Both the position numbers and the translations under genes were made by a program. The notes below the pieces were generated by a model. The model did not search any database, was not told the DNA's origin, and saw only the letters and a program-made list of their open reading frames with translations. Positions 25,177-34,690 of a stretch of DNA of 64,000 nucleotides are shown one piece after another. The stretch spans positions 74,240 to 138,239 of the forward strand of contig JAZQFN010000022.1 of the NCBI GenBank assembly GCA_045539515.1, written 5' to 3'. The first letter of the stretch is position 1. Every line of letters begins with the position of its first letter. Source of the DNA: RGIG8748 sp045539515. GTDB taxonomy: Bacteria; Bacillota; Clostridia; UMGS1810.

Positions 25177-28100
25177 TTATTTCTGCCTCCATTTCCGCTA
25201 TAATTTCGTCATAGCCATTAACAGATTTATAATTTTGATACTCATTTGTAAGTGCATCAAATCTGCAAATGTTATTATATTTGCAGTATTCGCATGGAGT
25301 AAAGTTGGATTTCTTACAAGGAGCAATATCAAACTTGCCGTTAATAATGTCATCACATATATCTCCAAGTTTTTTCTTAATAAACCTGTCCATAACAGCA
25401 AAATCATCAACAGAAAGTCTTTTATTCTTATGACTTCTGCTTAATGATTTAACAACTTTCTCATCATAACCTTTAAGTACATCATCATCAAAAGGCACAA
25501 TACCCTTAAGTTTAAACTCATCGGTAATAGCTGTTTGGGCTTCATGCGCATCCATGGGTCTGTCGGACTTAAAAATAATATCACTGACCGGAAAATACCA
25601 CGCACCGCCATAAGTGTAGTTACTGTCAGTTGAAACGAGTTTATTAAGGTAAACCATCAATTGAAGGCTTAAGCCATACATTACATCGTCAAGTCTGAAC
25701 TCTTTATAGCCGGTTTTATAGTCGATAACCCGGACATATGAAAAATTATCCCCGGTAAGAATATCTGCCCTGTCGATAATACCGGTAAGTTTAATATGGT
25801 TATTATTGTCGGTTTCAATTTCAATTGAACCCAAGGGTGAATTGTCATTAAAAGCAATTTCATAACCTAGCGGTTCAAAGCCGGAATTTACAAATTGCTG
25901 TTTAACAATATTATAACAAAGTAAGATTGAATTTTTCAGGCGGGAAAGTATATACTTATCACGCATTGAAATATCATCCGTCGTTCCGCTTATTACAGAT
26001 ATATATTCATCAATATAATCATCGATTTTGGCAATAATCGTTTCATCTGATGTGTTTTTAAATGTCTCGGTAGAGCTACCATACTCTCTGCATAATTTTT
26101 CAAGAATACCATGCGTAAGATTACCTATATCAATAGCATCAACCGTTTCCTCTTTTAACATTTCCGGACGCAAAATATAGTCAATAAAATACGCATATTT
26201 ACAAGCCATATATCTTTCTAATTTTGAAACTGAAGTGTTAGAAAGCATTGGAATTAAAGCTTTAAGGTTTTCAGAACTTAAAGAATGAAAATAATTATCT
26301 GCCTTAGTGAATTTTGTTAGTTTTTCTGCAAAATCTGTATTATTTTCATAGTAGCTGTACACAGCACCCCACACAGGATCAACATCGTTATTTTTAATAA
26401 ATCTTGCGTAATTAACAGCGAGGTCGGATTTGGTATAGTTCAACCCGATAATTTTATACAAATTGTCATATGAAGCCTCGGATTGTTCTTTTATTGAAAA
26501 CATATTTAAAATTTTATTCACTATATATGATTTACGTAATGTTTTAAAATCGTTATCGGATTTAGAGTAAGAAATATATAATTTTTCACTTGGAATTGTT
26601 AATCCGCAATATGCTGCAAACTGAGAATAGTATGCAGCAATTTCTGAAGTGGTTGAAAAATCACAACCACAATTTTTCATGGCATTTTTATCATTATCAC
26701 CCAACACACCGTCAGGTTTTTTTGCAACAGGAAAAAGACCTTCGTTTACACCAAGCACAAAAAGGACTTTAATATTTTCAAATCTTGTTCTTTCAGCATT
26801 GCCAATCTGAATTCTGTCAACACCGGTAGGTAAAAAACCAACAGAATGTTGTTCGAAAGCCGTTGTAAGAAGCTCATAGAAACCCTCGGTGCTAACTTTC
26901 CTATCGCCGCATATCTGAACCAATTCATCCAATGAGGAAACAATTATATCCCACAACTTTTCATATTCTTTGGAAAGTCTTATCTCACCTATTTCGTTAA
27001 AATGATCTATATAGCCGGAAATAGTTTCAGGCATATTTAATTGAACAAGAAAATTATATAACTTTTCAGCAACGTCACGAACCCTGTGTCTGCCCTTCAA
27101 GTTTTCATGAAGCATAGCCAAGGGAAGAATATATTTATCACGTATACGATTTAACGAATTCTGTGCATACTTATCATCATTAAAATTAGCTTGAAGAATG
27201 CATGACCATTTTTCGTCATCGAGCCATGTACTGCGTCTGATTTTTGTTTTCTGAATAAATCTGTCAAGAATTGCAACAGAAGTTGGATCTGCCGTTACAA
27301 AACATGCTTTAAGATAATTAAAGAGTTCAGAATAAGCATAATCGTTAATATATACTTCAAGAATTCCCAACACAAAGCGAATAAGGTGATGATTTATAAT
27401 ATCGTTTTTATTATCCGTAAAATATTCAATATCGCAACGTGGAAAAACTCTGTCTATATGTCTTGTATATGCTTCAACATCGGAACATAAAATTCCGATA
27501 TCTCTGTACATATACCCCTGTTCTCTTACCAGATTTTTAATTTCACAGGCGCACATTTCAATTTCCGCCAGAGGATTTTGAAGTCCAAAAACTTTAATAT
27601 TACTACAGTTTTTTTCATAAACAGCTTTGGAGAAACTATATAAATTTTTTTCAAGAAACTTAAGTTCTTCTGAAGAAAAATAAGATTCGGAAAGATGTGT
27701 TATTTTTACCTTATGTTCACTAAGAGCGCCAAGCTTATTTAAAGTGGTATATGTAGGCATAAACAGCGTAGTATTTGTTTCGTTTGGGTCATAAGAAAGC
27801 GAAACGGTTACACCTGCGCATCTGTTGCAAAACCGTCCTATAATATCATATTCCTGCGGAACAAATGTAGAAAAACCGTCAAAAAAAACATACTTTTTAT
27901 CATAAATACTACTTTGTGACAACTGTTTCGAAAGCAAAGAAAGAGCATCGTCACCGTCACGATATTTTAAGGACAATTTTTCTTCATATTGAGAATAGAT
28001 TTTTTTAAGGTCTGATAACTTCATTGCAAGAATTACATCTTCTGTTTCATCAGCAATTCCACTTAAAGTTTCAGGTAAAATCATATACTTTTTAAACTCA

Positions 28101-28468
28101 GAAATCAGTGTGCATACAAGGTCTACAAAGCCGTTTTGGGAACTCATTCCTTTGTAAAAAGCAAATTCGTTGTCTTTAAGAATTTCTTTGATAATAATCG
28201 CTTTGCCAACCGAATTAATTAACGGAGCATTATTAATGCCTAGTCTGTTCTCAGTTACAGAAGCCAGATGATTAAATGAAAAAACCTCAACCTCATTATC
28301 TTTAATAGCATTAACATATTTAAGAAGATTTCTTTCTGCTGAATGACTGAACTGCTCGGGAACGATGAGCATAACTTCCTTGCCTTCAGAAACCAGAGAA
28401 GCAATTTGCTTATAAATATATTCACTTTTTCCGCTTTTACTTCTTCCGCAAAGGATTTCCAAAGACAT
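25148..28468 (-). CDS. addB: ATP-dependent nuclease subunit B (AddB)
   Basis: AddB is the partner of AddA. It has a Walker A motif near the N-terminus (GRSKSGKSEYIY), a degenerate helicase region and a C-terminal RecB nuclease domain (TGIIDRADIL with VIDYKTG). The iron-sulphur cluster cysteines that clamp this domain are present: one upstream (YMACKYAYF) and the C-terminal triplet CEYCKYNNIC. Its length (1106) is typical. It follows the GH36 gene by 14 bases and precedes addA, so all three share a promoter. Confidence 0.96.
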   Translation of the reverse strand: MSLEILCGRSKSGKSEYIYKQIASLVSEGKEVMLIVPEQFSHSAERNLLKYVNAIKDNEVEVFSFNHLASVTENRLGINNAPLINSVGKAIIIKEILKDNEFAFYKGMSSQNGFVDLVCTLISEFKKYMILPETLSGIADETEDVILAMKLSDLKKIYSQYEEKLSLKYRDGDDALSLLSKQLSQSSIYDKKYVFFDGFSTFVPQEYDIIGRFCNRCAGVTVSLSYDPNETNTTLFMPTYTTLNKLGALSEHKVKITHLSESYFSSEELKFLEKNLYSFSKAVYEKNCSNIKVFGLQNPLAEIEMCACEIKNLVREQGYMYRDIGILCSDVEAYTRHIDRVFPRCDIEYFTDNKNDIINHHLIRFVLGILEVYINDYAYSELFNYLKACFVTADPTSVAILDRFIQKTKIRRSTWLDDEKWSCILQANFNDDKYAQNSLNRIRDKYILPLAMLHENLKGRHRVRDVAEKLYNFLVQLNMPETISGYIDHFNEIGEIRLSKEYEKLWDIIVSSLDELVQICGDRKVSTEGFYELLTTAFEQHSVGFLPTGVDRIQIGNAERTRFENIKVLFVLGVNEGLFPVAKKPDGVLGDNDKNAMKNCGCDFSTTSEIAAYYSQFAAYCGLTIPSEKLYISYSKSDNDFKTLRKSYIVNKILNMFSIKEQSEASYDNLYKIIGLNYTKSDLAVNYARFIKNNDVDPVWGAVYSYYENNTDFAEKLTKFTKADNYFHSLSSENLKALIPMLSNTSVSKLERYMACKYAYFIDYILRPEMLKEETVDAIDIGNLTHGILEKLCREYGSSTETFKNTSDETIIAKIDDYIDEYISVISGTTDDISMRDKYILSRLKNSILLCYNIVKQQFVNSGFEPLGYEIAFNDNSPLGSIEIETDNNNHIKLTGIIDRADILTGDNFSYVRVIDYKTGYKEFRLDDVMYGLSLQLMVYLNKLVSTDSNYTYGGAWYFPVSDIIFKSDRPMDAHEAQTAITDEFKLKGIVPFDDDVLKGYDEKVVKSLSRSHKNKRLSVDDFAVMDRFIKKKLGDICDDIINGKFDIAPCKKSNFTPCEYCKYNNICRFDALTNEYQNYKSVNGYDEIIAEMEAEISEQSEDKLD

Positions 28469-28482
28469 ATTACTAACTCCTG

Positions 28483-30570
28483 TTAATTAATAGTTTTTTC
28501 GTAACTGAAAGGACCGGCACCGTTTACACTGAAACTGAATTCCTCTCTGCCATCAGACAAAACATCACCCTTTTTTAAAGAAACAACATAGTTTGCCTTG
28601 CAGTTAAAAGGATTATTTCCTTTAACCGATACTGTTTTGCCATTGGTAGAAATTTCAACTTCTCCACCCATAGAAAAATGCATATCCGAAAACAATACCT
28701 GAGGCTTATCTGTTTTGGCAATCTTGACAATTTCGCACGAATTTGCAGAGAGCTTACCCATATTAATGATGTCGTTATACCCACAGTGCTTTTGTTTAAT
28801 TCTGCCAAAATATGAAGAAACATTATAATCAGAAGAACGGTCAACATATCCGCCGCAACTCATATTATCAAGGCGGAAAGTCAGGTCAACATCGCTAAAT
28901 GAATGGTTAAAGAAGCAGATTGTATGATAGTCCTTATTAACCTCTACATCAACTACTTTAATAAAAGCTCCTTCATCAAAAGCCATACGAGGATTGGAAG
29001 ACAACTGTACTGCAGGCATAAGACACTTCAACAATTTAAGTTCATCTGCGGTGGAAATATCTATAACATGAGGCATTCCCCCGGTGAGATACTCCAAAAC
29101 CATAAACATTCTGAGTTCAGACTGTGAAAATTTTGAGGTAAACTCCTTATCTATAATCGGTGATGTGGTATTATGCCACCATTTTGACATAAATCCACGC
29201 ATAGAAGCCTGATTAATCAATCTTGGTATTATATTGTTCTTCGAACGGTTAGACATTACGTCAACAGACGATGTAATCTGGGTAGTATCAGCAATTCCGG
29301 TCAATGGTGACAAAAATCCGTTGGATACATAAATATAACCGCTATCACCAATAGAAGATTTAATTGTTTTCATAGCTTTGGTGTACGCCTGTACAACAGT
29401 AACTGTAGGATCGAGTAAAACAACATCCTTCTGAATGGCAAATGCACAAGTGTAATCAACATTATGCATATAAAAACCGGTAGCAGAAAGTCTTTGATAC
29501 ATCATTTCAATATGTTCAAGACATTCTTCCGAGGAAACATCAAGAATAAAGTATTCATTACCCCACAGTTCGTATGTACATGCTGATCCGTCAGCATGAC
29601 GCAATATCCACTTTTTATTTGTTTCAAGAAATTCAGAATTTTTATCAACAAGAAAAGGCGCAGTCCACAAACCTGCCTTATACCCCGATTTGTTTATCTG
29701 ATAAGCAAGCGTTGTTATATTGACACCTTCCGCAGATTCCCAATCGCCAAACGTATTTTGCCATCCATTTCCCAACTCAACATATGCAAATGGAGCTTTT
29801 AGACCTTTGAGAAAAGCAAGTTTTTCCGAAATTGAATCGTGAGAAAAATCTTCTTTAATCTGATATACAGAGGGTTTAATGTCATTTGATAAGTTTACGG
29901 AAGACATAGCCTTTCGGGTTTCTGCATAATCTTCAATCAAACGCATAAAATTACCGCCTGTGCTTATACGAACCCAATCGGTATAAACAATATCGCCGTC
30001 TTCCATAAGACAATTAAATTCTCCGCCAATTCTTATTGCTTTTACCGTCCCGTTACAATCGGAGGATATACTTATGTCATTTAAAGTGTGATCGCCGGTA
30101 AGAACCTCCAAAGAAACATACTGTTTACCGGATTTAATAACACAAATCATATCTCCCGAAAGTGTAGTATCTCCTATGCGGTAATCTTTTTGCACAGCAC
30201 CCTCTTCGGAAAGACGATTAACACACTCAGCAAAAGATGAATCTTTCTCACCGAGAACACAAGTGGCAGGAACATCATTAAGCTGTCTTGTACCGTTAAA
30301 TATTTCCCATTGCGAAGAAGGCTTATCACCTACGGAAAAATCATCTGTAATTATTGGATAAGCCGCTAAAAGTTTGACAAGTGTCCCGGAAATATTTGTT
30401 ATTTTAAGTCTTGTAAGATAATGAGAATTGTCCAGACAAATCTTTTCTCTTTCCATTTCAACACTTGAAGTACCATAATCAATTGTAGTCTTTTTACTCT
30501 CACCAAGCACACAATAAGATAACGCACAATGTATTGTTGTACTACATGATCCGTTTACAAATTTTTCCAT
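28483..30570 (-). CDS. GH36-like alpha-galactosidase-family protein with altered acid/base site
   Basis: The 695-residue sequence has the GH36 layout: an N-terminal beta-sandwich, a TIM barrel from about residue 235 (YVELGNGWQNTFGDWE) and a C-terminal beta domain. The nucleophile region reads MHNVDYTCAF with Asp372 where K-x-D is usual. The acid/base region, normally RI-x-x-D, reads TQITSSVDV: Arg is Gln431 and the Asp position is Ser435, with Asp437 two residues on. No signal peptide is seen, so it is probably cytoplasmic. It may have changed specificity or be weakly active. It lies oddly at the head of the addBA unit. Confidence 0.75.
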   Translation of the reverse strand: MEKFVNGSCSTTIHCALSYCVLGESKKTTIDYGTSSVEMEREKICLDNSHYLTRLKITNISGTLVKLLAAYPIITDDFSVGDKPSSQWEIFNGTRQLNDVPATCVLGEKDSSFAECVNRLSEEGAVQKDYRIGDTTLSGDMICVIKSGKQYVSLEVLTGDHTLNDISISSDCNGTVKAIRIGGEFNCLMEDGDIVYTDWVRISTGGNFMRLIEDYAETRKAMSSVNLSNDIKPSVYQIKEDFSHDSISEKLAFLKGLKAPFAYVELGNGWQNTFGDWESAEGVNITTLAYQINKSGYKAGLWTAPFLVDKNSEFLETNKKWILRHADGSACTYELWGNEYFILDVSSEECLEHIEMMYQRLSATGFYMHNVDYTCAFAIQKDVVLLDPTVTVVQAYTKAMKTIKSSIGDSGYIYVSNGFLSPLTGIADTTQITSSVDVMSNRSKNNIIPRLINQASMRGFMSKWWHNTTSPIIDKEFTSKFSQSELRMFMVLEYLTGGMPHVIDISTADELKLLKCLMPAVQLSSNPRMAFDEGAFIKVVDVEVNKDYHTICFFNHSFSDVDLTFRLDNMSCGGYVDRSSDYNVSSYFGRIKQKHCGYNDIINMGKLSANSCEIVKIAKTDKPQVLFSDMHFSMGGEVEISTNGKTVSVKGNNPFNCKANYVVSLKKGDVLSDGREEFSFSVNGAGPFSYEKTIN

Positions 30571-30608
30571 TTACAACACCGCCATTTAACATAAATATAT
30601 ATAGTTAT

Positions 30609-30637
30609 AATATAACACTTTTTACGACAAAAATCAA
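30609..30637 (-). promoter_or_regulatory. Promoter of GH36-addB-addA
   Basis: On the minus strand TTGATT (30632-30637) and TATATT (30609-30614) have a 17-base spacer. Confidence 0.72.
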
Positions 30638-30659
30638 CAATATTAATCTGGATTTAAGC

Positions 30660-32024
30660 CTATAAACTCTGATTTTTACTGATCTTTTTATAATAAGATA
30701 TTACATCTTTCATTGCATTGTCTTTATCAACGCACGCAAGTCTTAATTTATGAGCATAACAAAGCAGCTCTTTGTAGTTAATTCCCGGTTTTATACCGGC
30801 ATTTAAAAGATCCTCTCCTGTGATGTGAGGTTTTTCCATTAACTTTAAAAATACTTCTAATCTTTCAAAAAGAAAATTCTTATTATCCTCAAAATCCGTG
30901 TCGCTTTCCTTGCCGCAATTATCAGCCAATGCAAAATAAATAATGTCTATAGGAGAAGCAACTCCATCAAATAATTTATTTGTGGCTTTTACAGATGATT
31001 TATCTTTGGCCATTATATATGGTTTCATATGATGTTCTGTCATATTAATCACATATTTCAATAGATTTTTTTCGTTTGTAATTCTTCTGATAAATTCTTT
31101 TATATCGACAAGTCCGATAATCTCGTGTTTATAAGAACGAATAACACCGTCTGTTTCAACACTGCCGGTTATTTTTCCAAAATCATGACACAACGCGAGA
31201 AGCATAAAACCCAAAGGATTATCAACTCTGTTTCTGTAAAATGCAGCTTTATCAATTACGATCATCGTATGATTCCAAACATCTCCTTCGGGGTGAAATA
31301 CCGGGTTTTGTTTAACACCTATGGTTTTTTTAAGTTCCAAAAACCATATATCAAGTTGATTCATATCCTTTAATTCATTAAAAAACACAGAAGGCTTAAA
31401 AGATTTAAGCAAAGCCTTTTTCATTTCGTCGAAAACTCTTTCTTTAGACAGGTTTTTAAGACAAATTCCTCTGCATAGTTCCTGTGTTTCTTGGGCAATT
31501 TTATATTCAAAGCGAGCAGCAAACTGCGCCGCACGAAGAACTCTTAAAGAATCCTCGGTAAAAGTACTGTCATCAATATGCCTGATAATTCCGTCTTCAA
31601 TATCTTTTACACCGCCGAAATGGTCAATTATTTCTCCGGTTAAAACATCCTGCATTATGGAATTGATAGTAAAATCTCTGCGTCTGCAAGCCGAAAGTGT
31701 TCCGCAAAAAGGGTCTATTAACACATCAAAATCAGAATGTTTAACACCTACGCAGACCTCTTTTCGTGGTAAAGCAATGTCGATTTCATATCCATTTATA
31801 CTATATATTCCGAAAGCCGATCCAAACTTTTTAACATCGCCAAAATTCACCAGAATATTTTCAAGTTCTGAAGGATACAGACCGTGTATTTCTATATCAA
31901 TATCTTTGACGGTTACTCCACGGATTGTATCCCGAACATAACCACCCACAAAATAAGCTCTTCCGGAATGTAAAGATACTTCATATGCAATTTTTTGTGC
32001 CAATTCAATGTTTTTATCCAGCAT
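30660..32024 (-). CDS. cca: CCA-adding tRNA nucleotidyltransferase with HD domain
   Basis: This enzyme repairs or adds the 3' CCA of tRNAs. The 454-residue protein has the class II nucleotidyltransferase head YFVGGYVRDTIRG and the DIDIEI catalytic carboxylates, then the RRDFTINSI and RAAQFAARFEY motifs. A C-terminal HD domain (HPEGDVWNHTMIVID, LCHDFGK) follows. The ATG at 32024 has an AGGTGAT site. A longer frame from 32219 runs back over asnS in another frame and lacks family similarity. The ribosome site abuts the T run of the asnS terminator. Confidence 0.95.
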   Translation of the reverse strand: MLDKNIELAQKIAYEVSLHSGRAYFVGGYVRDTIRGVTVKDIDIEIHGLYPSELENILVNFGDVKKFGSAFGIYSINGYEIDIALPRKEVCVGVKHSDFDVLIDPFCGTLSACRRRDFTINSIMQDVLTGEIIDHFGGVKDIEDGIIRHIDDSTFTEDSLRVLRAAQFAARFEYKIAQETQELCRGICLKNLSKERVFDEMKKALLKSFKPSVFFNELKDMNQLDIWFLELKKTIGVKQNPVFHPEGDVWNHTMIVIDKAAFYRNRVDNPLGFMLLALCHDFGKITGSVETDGVIRSYKHEIIGLVDIKEFIRRITNEKNLLKYVINMTEHHMKPYIMAKDKSSVKATNKLFDGVASPIDIIYFALADNCGKESDTDFEDNKNFLFERLEVFLKLMEKPHITGEDLLNAGIKPGINYKELLCYAHKLRLACVDKDNAMKDVISYYKKISKNQSL

Positions 32025-32034
32025 ATTATCACCT

Positions 32035-32063
32035 AAAAAAAGCCACCCGGGCAAACGGGTGGC
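32035..32063 (-). terminator. Rho-independent terminator between asnS and cca
   Basis: An 8-bp GC-rich stem GCCACCCG / CGGGTGGC (32042-32049, 32056-32063) is followed on the minus strand by seven T (32041-32035). The cca ribosome site begins at the very next base. Confidence 0.92.
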
Positions 32064-32070
32064 ATAAAAA

Positions 32071-33453
32071 TCAGCAAAGATTATTAACTGTTCTCGGATA
32101 AGGGAGAACATCGCGGATATTACCCATACCGGTAAGGTACATAACAGCTCTCTCAAAGCCCAGACCAAAGCCTGCGTGCTTTGTACCGCCGTATTTTCTG
32201 AGGTCAAGATAATGAGCATAATCCGCCTCGTTAAGACCCAGTTCTGCCATTCTGGCAGTAAGAATATCCAAACGTTCTTCTCTCTGGCTTCCGCCTATTA
32301 TTTCACCAATTCCGGGTACAAGACAGTCCATAGCCGCAACCGTCTTACCATCGTCATTAAGACGCATATAGAAAGCTTTGATTTCCTTTGGGTAATCAGT
32401 AACAAATACAGGTTTCTTGAAGACTTCTTCTGTAAGGTATCTTTCGTGTTCAGTCTGAAGGTCCATACCCCACTTTACGGGATATTCAAATTTCTTTCCG
32501 CTCTTTTCAAGAATCTCAATTGCTTCTGTATATGTTACATGCCCAAAATCGCTGGCAAGAATACCATTAAGTCTTTCAAGAAGTCCCTTGTCCATAAACT
32601 TATTAAAGAATTCCATTTCTTCGGGTGCATTATCAAGAACATATTTAATTACAAACTTAAGCATATCTTCCGCAAGACGCATATCGTCATTTAAGTCAGC
32701 AAAAGCAATTTCCGGTTCAATCATCCAGAATTCCGCAGCATGTCTTGCAGTATTGGAGTTCTCAGCTCTGAATGTAGGACCAAAGGTATAAATATCGCCA
32801 AATGCCATTGAAAAGGTTTCACCCTCAAGCTGACCGGAAACAGTAAGCGATGTTTCTGTCTTAAAGAAATCCTGAGTATAATCCACAGTTCCGTCCTCGT
32901 TTTTGGGAAGCTCATTTAAATCCATGGTTGTTACTCGGAACATCTCTCCTGCACCTTCGCAGTCAGAGCCTGTTATGATTGGAGTGTGCACATAAACAAA
33001 TCCTCTTTCGTTAAAGAACTTGTGAATTGCATAAGCAATAAGCGAACGTACTCTGAACACTGCCGAGAATGTATTTGTTCTGGCTCTAAGATGAGGAATG
33101 GTTCTCAAGAACTCCATAGAGTGTCTTTTAGGCTGAAGAGGATAATCCGGCGTACTTGTGCCCTCAACAACAATTTCTGTAGCTTTAATTTCAAAGGCCT
33201 GTTTTGCATCGGGAGTAACAACCAATGTACCTTTAACCCTGATAGCAGCACCAATATTGAGCTTACAGATATCAGCAAAATTGTCAAGCTTCTCATCCTC
33301 AAAAACTACCTGAACGGTTTTAAAGAAAGAACCGTCATTAAGTTCAATGAATCCGAACACCTTGGAATCTCTTAAATTTCTGACCCAACCGTTAACAAAA
33401 ATTTCTTTTCCGTCAAGAGCTGAATATGTATTGTATAATTCTTTAATCTTCAT
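32071..33453 (-). CDS. asnS: Asparaginyl-tRNA synthetase
   Basis: A class IIb synthetase that charges tRNA-Asn. It has an N-terminal OB-fold anticodon domain (EIFVNGWVRNLRDSKVFGFIELNDG, about 16-40) and a catalytic core with motif 2 (FRAENSNTARHAAEFWMIEPE) and motif 3 (GFGLGFERAVMYLTGMGNIRDVLPYPR). At 460 residues it is the usual size. It follows asnA by 20 bases. No T-box leader is present between them or before asnA. Confidence 0.97.
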   Translation of the reverse strand: MKIKELYNTYSALDGKEIFVNGWVRNLRDSKVFGFIELNDGSFFKTVQVVFEDEKLDNFADICKLNIGAAIRVKGTLVVTPDAKQAFEIKATEIVVEGTSTPDYPLQPKRHSMEFLRTIPHLRARTNTFSAVFRVRSLIAYAIHKFFNERGFVYVHTPIITGSDCEGAGEMFRVTTMDLNELPKNEDGTVDYTQDFFKTETSLTVSGQLEGETFSMAFGDIYTFGPTFRAENSNTARHAAEFWMIEPEIAFADLNDDMRLAEDMLKFVIKYVLDNAPEEMEFFNKFMDKGLLERLNGILASDFGHVTYTEAIEILEKSGKKFEYPVKWGMDLQTEHERYLTEEVFKKPVFVTDYPKEIKAFYMRLNDDGKTVAAMDCLVPGIGEIIGGSQREERLDILTARMAELGLNEADYAHYLDLRKYGGTKHAGFGLGFERAVMYLTGMGNIRDVLPYPRTVNNLC

Positions 33454-33473
33454 ACTTTACACCTCTGTATTTT

Positions 33474-34481
33474 CTATAATAACGGTATTCCCGCTTTTTC
33501 GCAATTTATCAAAGTTTCATTATCCCATATACTTACTTGAACCTCACCAATATGTGCGCAACCCATCATAAGCATACAAAGTCTTGACTGACCGATTCCA
33601 CCGCCTATGGTAAGAGGAAGTTCATCATTCAAAAGCATTCTGTGAAACTCCAGACTTCTTCTTTCATTGCAACCGGATAAGGTAAGCTGCCTGTCAAGAG
33701 CCTCGGCATCTACGCGGATACCCATGGAAGAAATTTCCACTGCCATATCAAGAGTATCGTTCCAGAAGAATATATCGCCGTTTAAATTCCAGTCATCGTA
33801 ATCGGGTGCTCTGCCATCGTGAGGCTTTCCGGATTTAAGTGCTCCGCCAATCTGCATAATAAAGGCAGTTCTATGTTCTTTGACATAGGCATTTTCTCTT
33901 TCCTTTGCTGTCATTTCAGGATACATATCTTCAAGCTCCTGCGTAGTTACAAAAGAAACCTCCGAAGAAAGTTTAGCATCAAGAGTCGGATAATGAACCT
34001 TAAGGCGGTCATTAGTATCACAAATAGCCTTAACTATTTCTCTCACAACAAGTTTTAAATATTCAACCGTACGGGACTCGCGGGTTATGATCTTCTCCCA
34101 ATCCCACTGGTCAACATATATAGAATGAAGATTATCCAGTTCCTCATCGCGGCGGATAGCGTTCATATCTGTATACAAACCGTTACCAACGCTGAAATCA
34201 TACCTTTTAAGAGCTAATCTCTTCCACTTTGCAAGCGAATGAACAATCTGGGCATCAGCACCTACTGCAGGCACATCGAAGGAAACAGGTCTTTCCACAC
34301 CGCTCAGATTATCATTAAGACCGGAAGCCTCCGTAACAAAAAGCGGTGCTGAAACACGCTTTAAATTAAGTGCAGAAGCAAATTCTTCCTGAAAAGTCTG
34401 CTTAATATATGCGATGGCTCTTTGAGTATCGTATCTATCAAGTTGCGGTTTATAACCTTCGGGTACATATAACTTATTCAT
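33474..34481 (-). CDS. asnA: Aspartate-ammonia ligase (asparagine synthetase A)
   Basis: AsnA makes asparagine from aspartate and free ammonia, unlike glutamine-using AsnB. The 335-residue sequence begins with the family pattern KLYVPEGYKPQLDRYDTQ and includes RVSAPLFVTEASGLNDNLSGVERPVSFDV (about 42-70), the class II synthetase-like YTDMNAIRRDEELDN-HSIYVDQWDWEK block and a GGGIGQSRLCM C-terminal motif. An AAAGGAGG site sets the start. It pairs with asnS, linking asparagine synthesis to its charging. Confidence 0.97.
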   Translation of the reverse strand: MNKLYVPEGYKPQLDRYDTQRAIAYIKQTFQEEFASALNLKRVSAPLFVTEASGLNDNLSGVERPVSFDVPAVGADAQIVHSLAKWKRLALKRYDFSVGNGLYTDMNAIRRDEELDNLHSIYVDQWDWEKIITRESRTVEYLKLVVREIVKAICDTNDRLKVHYPTLDAKLSSEVSFVTTQELEDMYPEMTAKERENAYVKEHRTAFIMQIGGALKSGKPHDGRAPDYDDWNLNGDIFFWNDTLDMAVEISSMGIRVDAEALDRQLTLSGCNERRSLEFHRMLLNDELPLTIGGGIGQSRLCMLMMGCAHIGEVQVSIWDNETLINCEKAGIPLL

Positions 34482-34513
34482 ACCTTTTCCTCCTTTACAT
34501 TAATAACTTAATT

Positions 34514-34543
34514 ATTATACACTATTTATTAAGCAAAAGTCAA
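34514..34543 (-). promoter_or_regulatory. Promoter of asnA-asnS
   Basis: On the minus strand TTGACT (34538-34543) and a perfect TATAAT (34514-34519) have an 18-base spacer. Confidence 0.75.
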
Positions 34544-34630
34544 TCATTTTGAAAAATATGTTTCTGAAAACTATTTATTTGGGGTTTTCTTTGTTTTTTA
34601 TTGTTTTGTTTTTATTTTTGTTAGTTTTTC

Positions 34631-34666
34631 TTGACTTTCTGTCTTTTTTGTAATACAATTATTGTA
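34631..34666 (+). promoter_or_regulatory. Promoter with palindrome, start of the microcompartment region
   Basis: TTGACT (34631-34636) and TACAAT (34654-34659) have a 17-base spacer. The -10 box is the left arm of a perfect 13-bp palindrome, TACAAT-T-ATTGTA (34654-34666), which may be an operator. The stretch between the asnA promoter and here is T-rich with nothing else visible. Transcription would cover the HAD gene and, 24 bases on, the dehydratase. Confidence 0.7.
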
Positions 34667-34690
34667 GGTGATTATACGGAGAAATATTTT

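Noticed and set aside
32025..32219. N-terminal extension of cca from 32219
   Set aside because: It reads over the end of asnS and the terminator in another frame, and the family start with an AGGTGAT site is at 32024.
33453..34690. T-box leader for asnA-asnS
   Set aside because: The promoter is about 30 bases from the asnA start, leaving no room, and no T-box sequence is present.
34631..34690. Twenty-residue N-terminal extension of the Cof-type phosphatase
   Set aside because: The bases are the promoter itself, and the family's motif I sits at the start of the shorter form.
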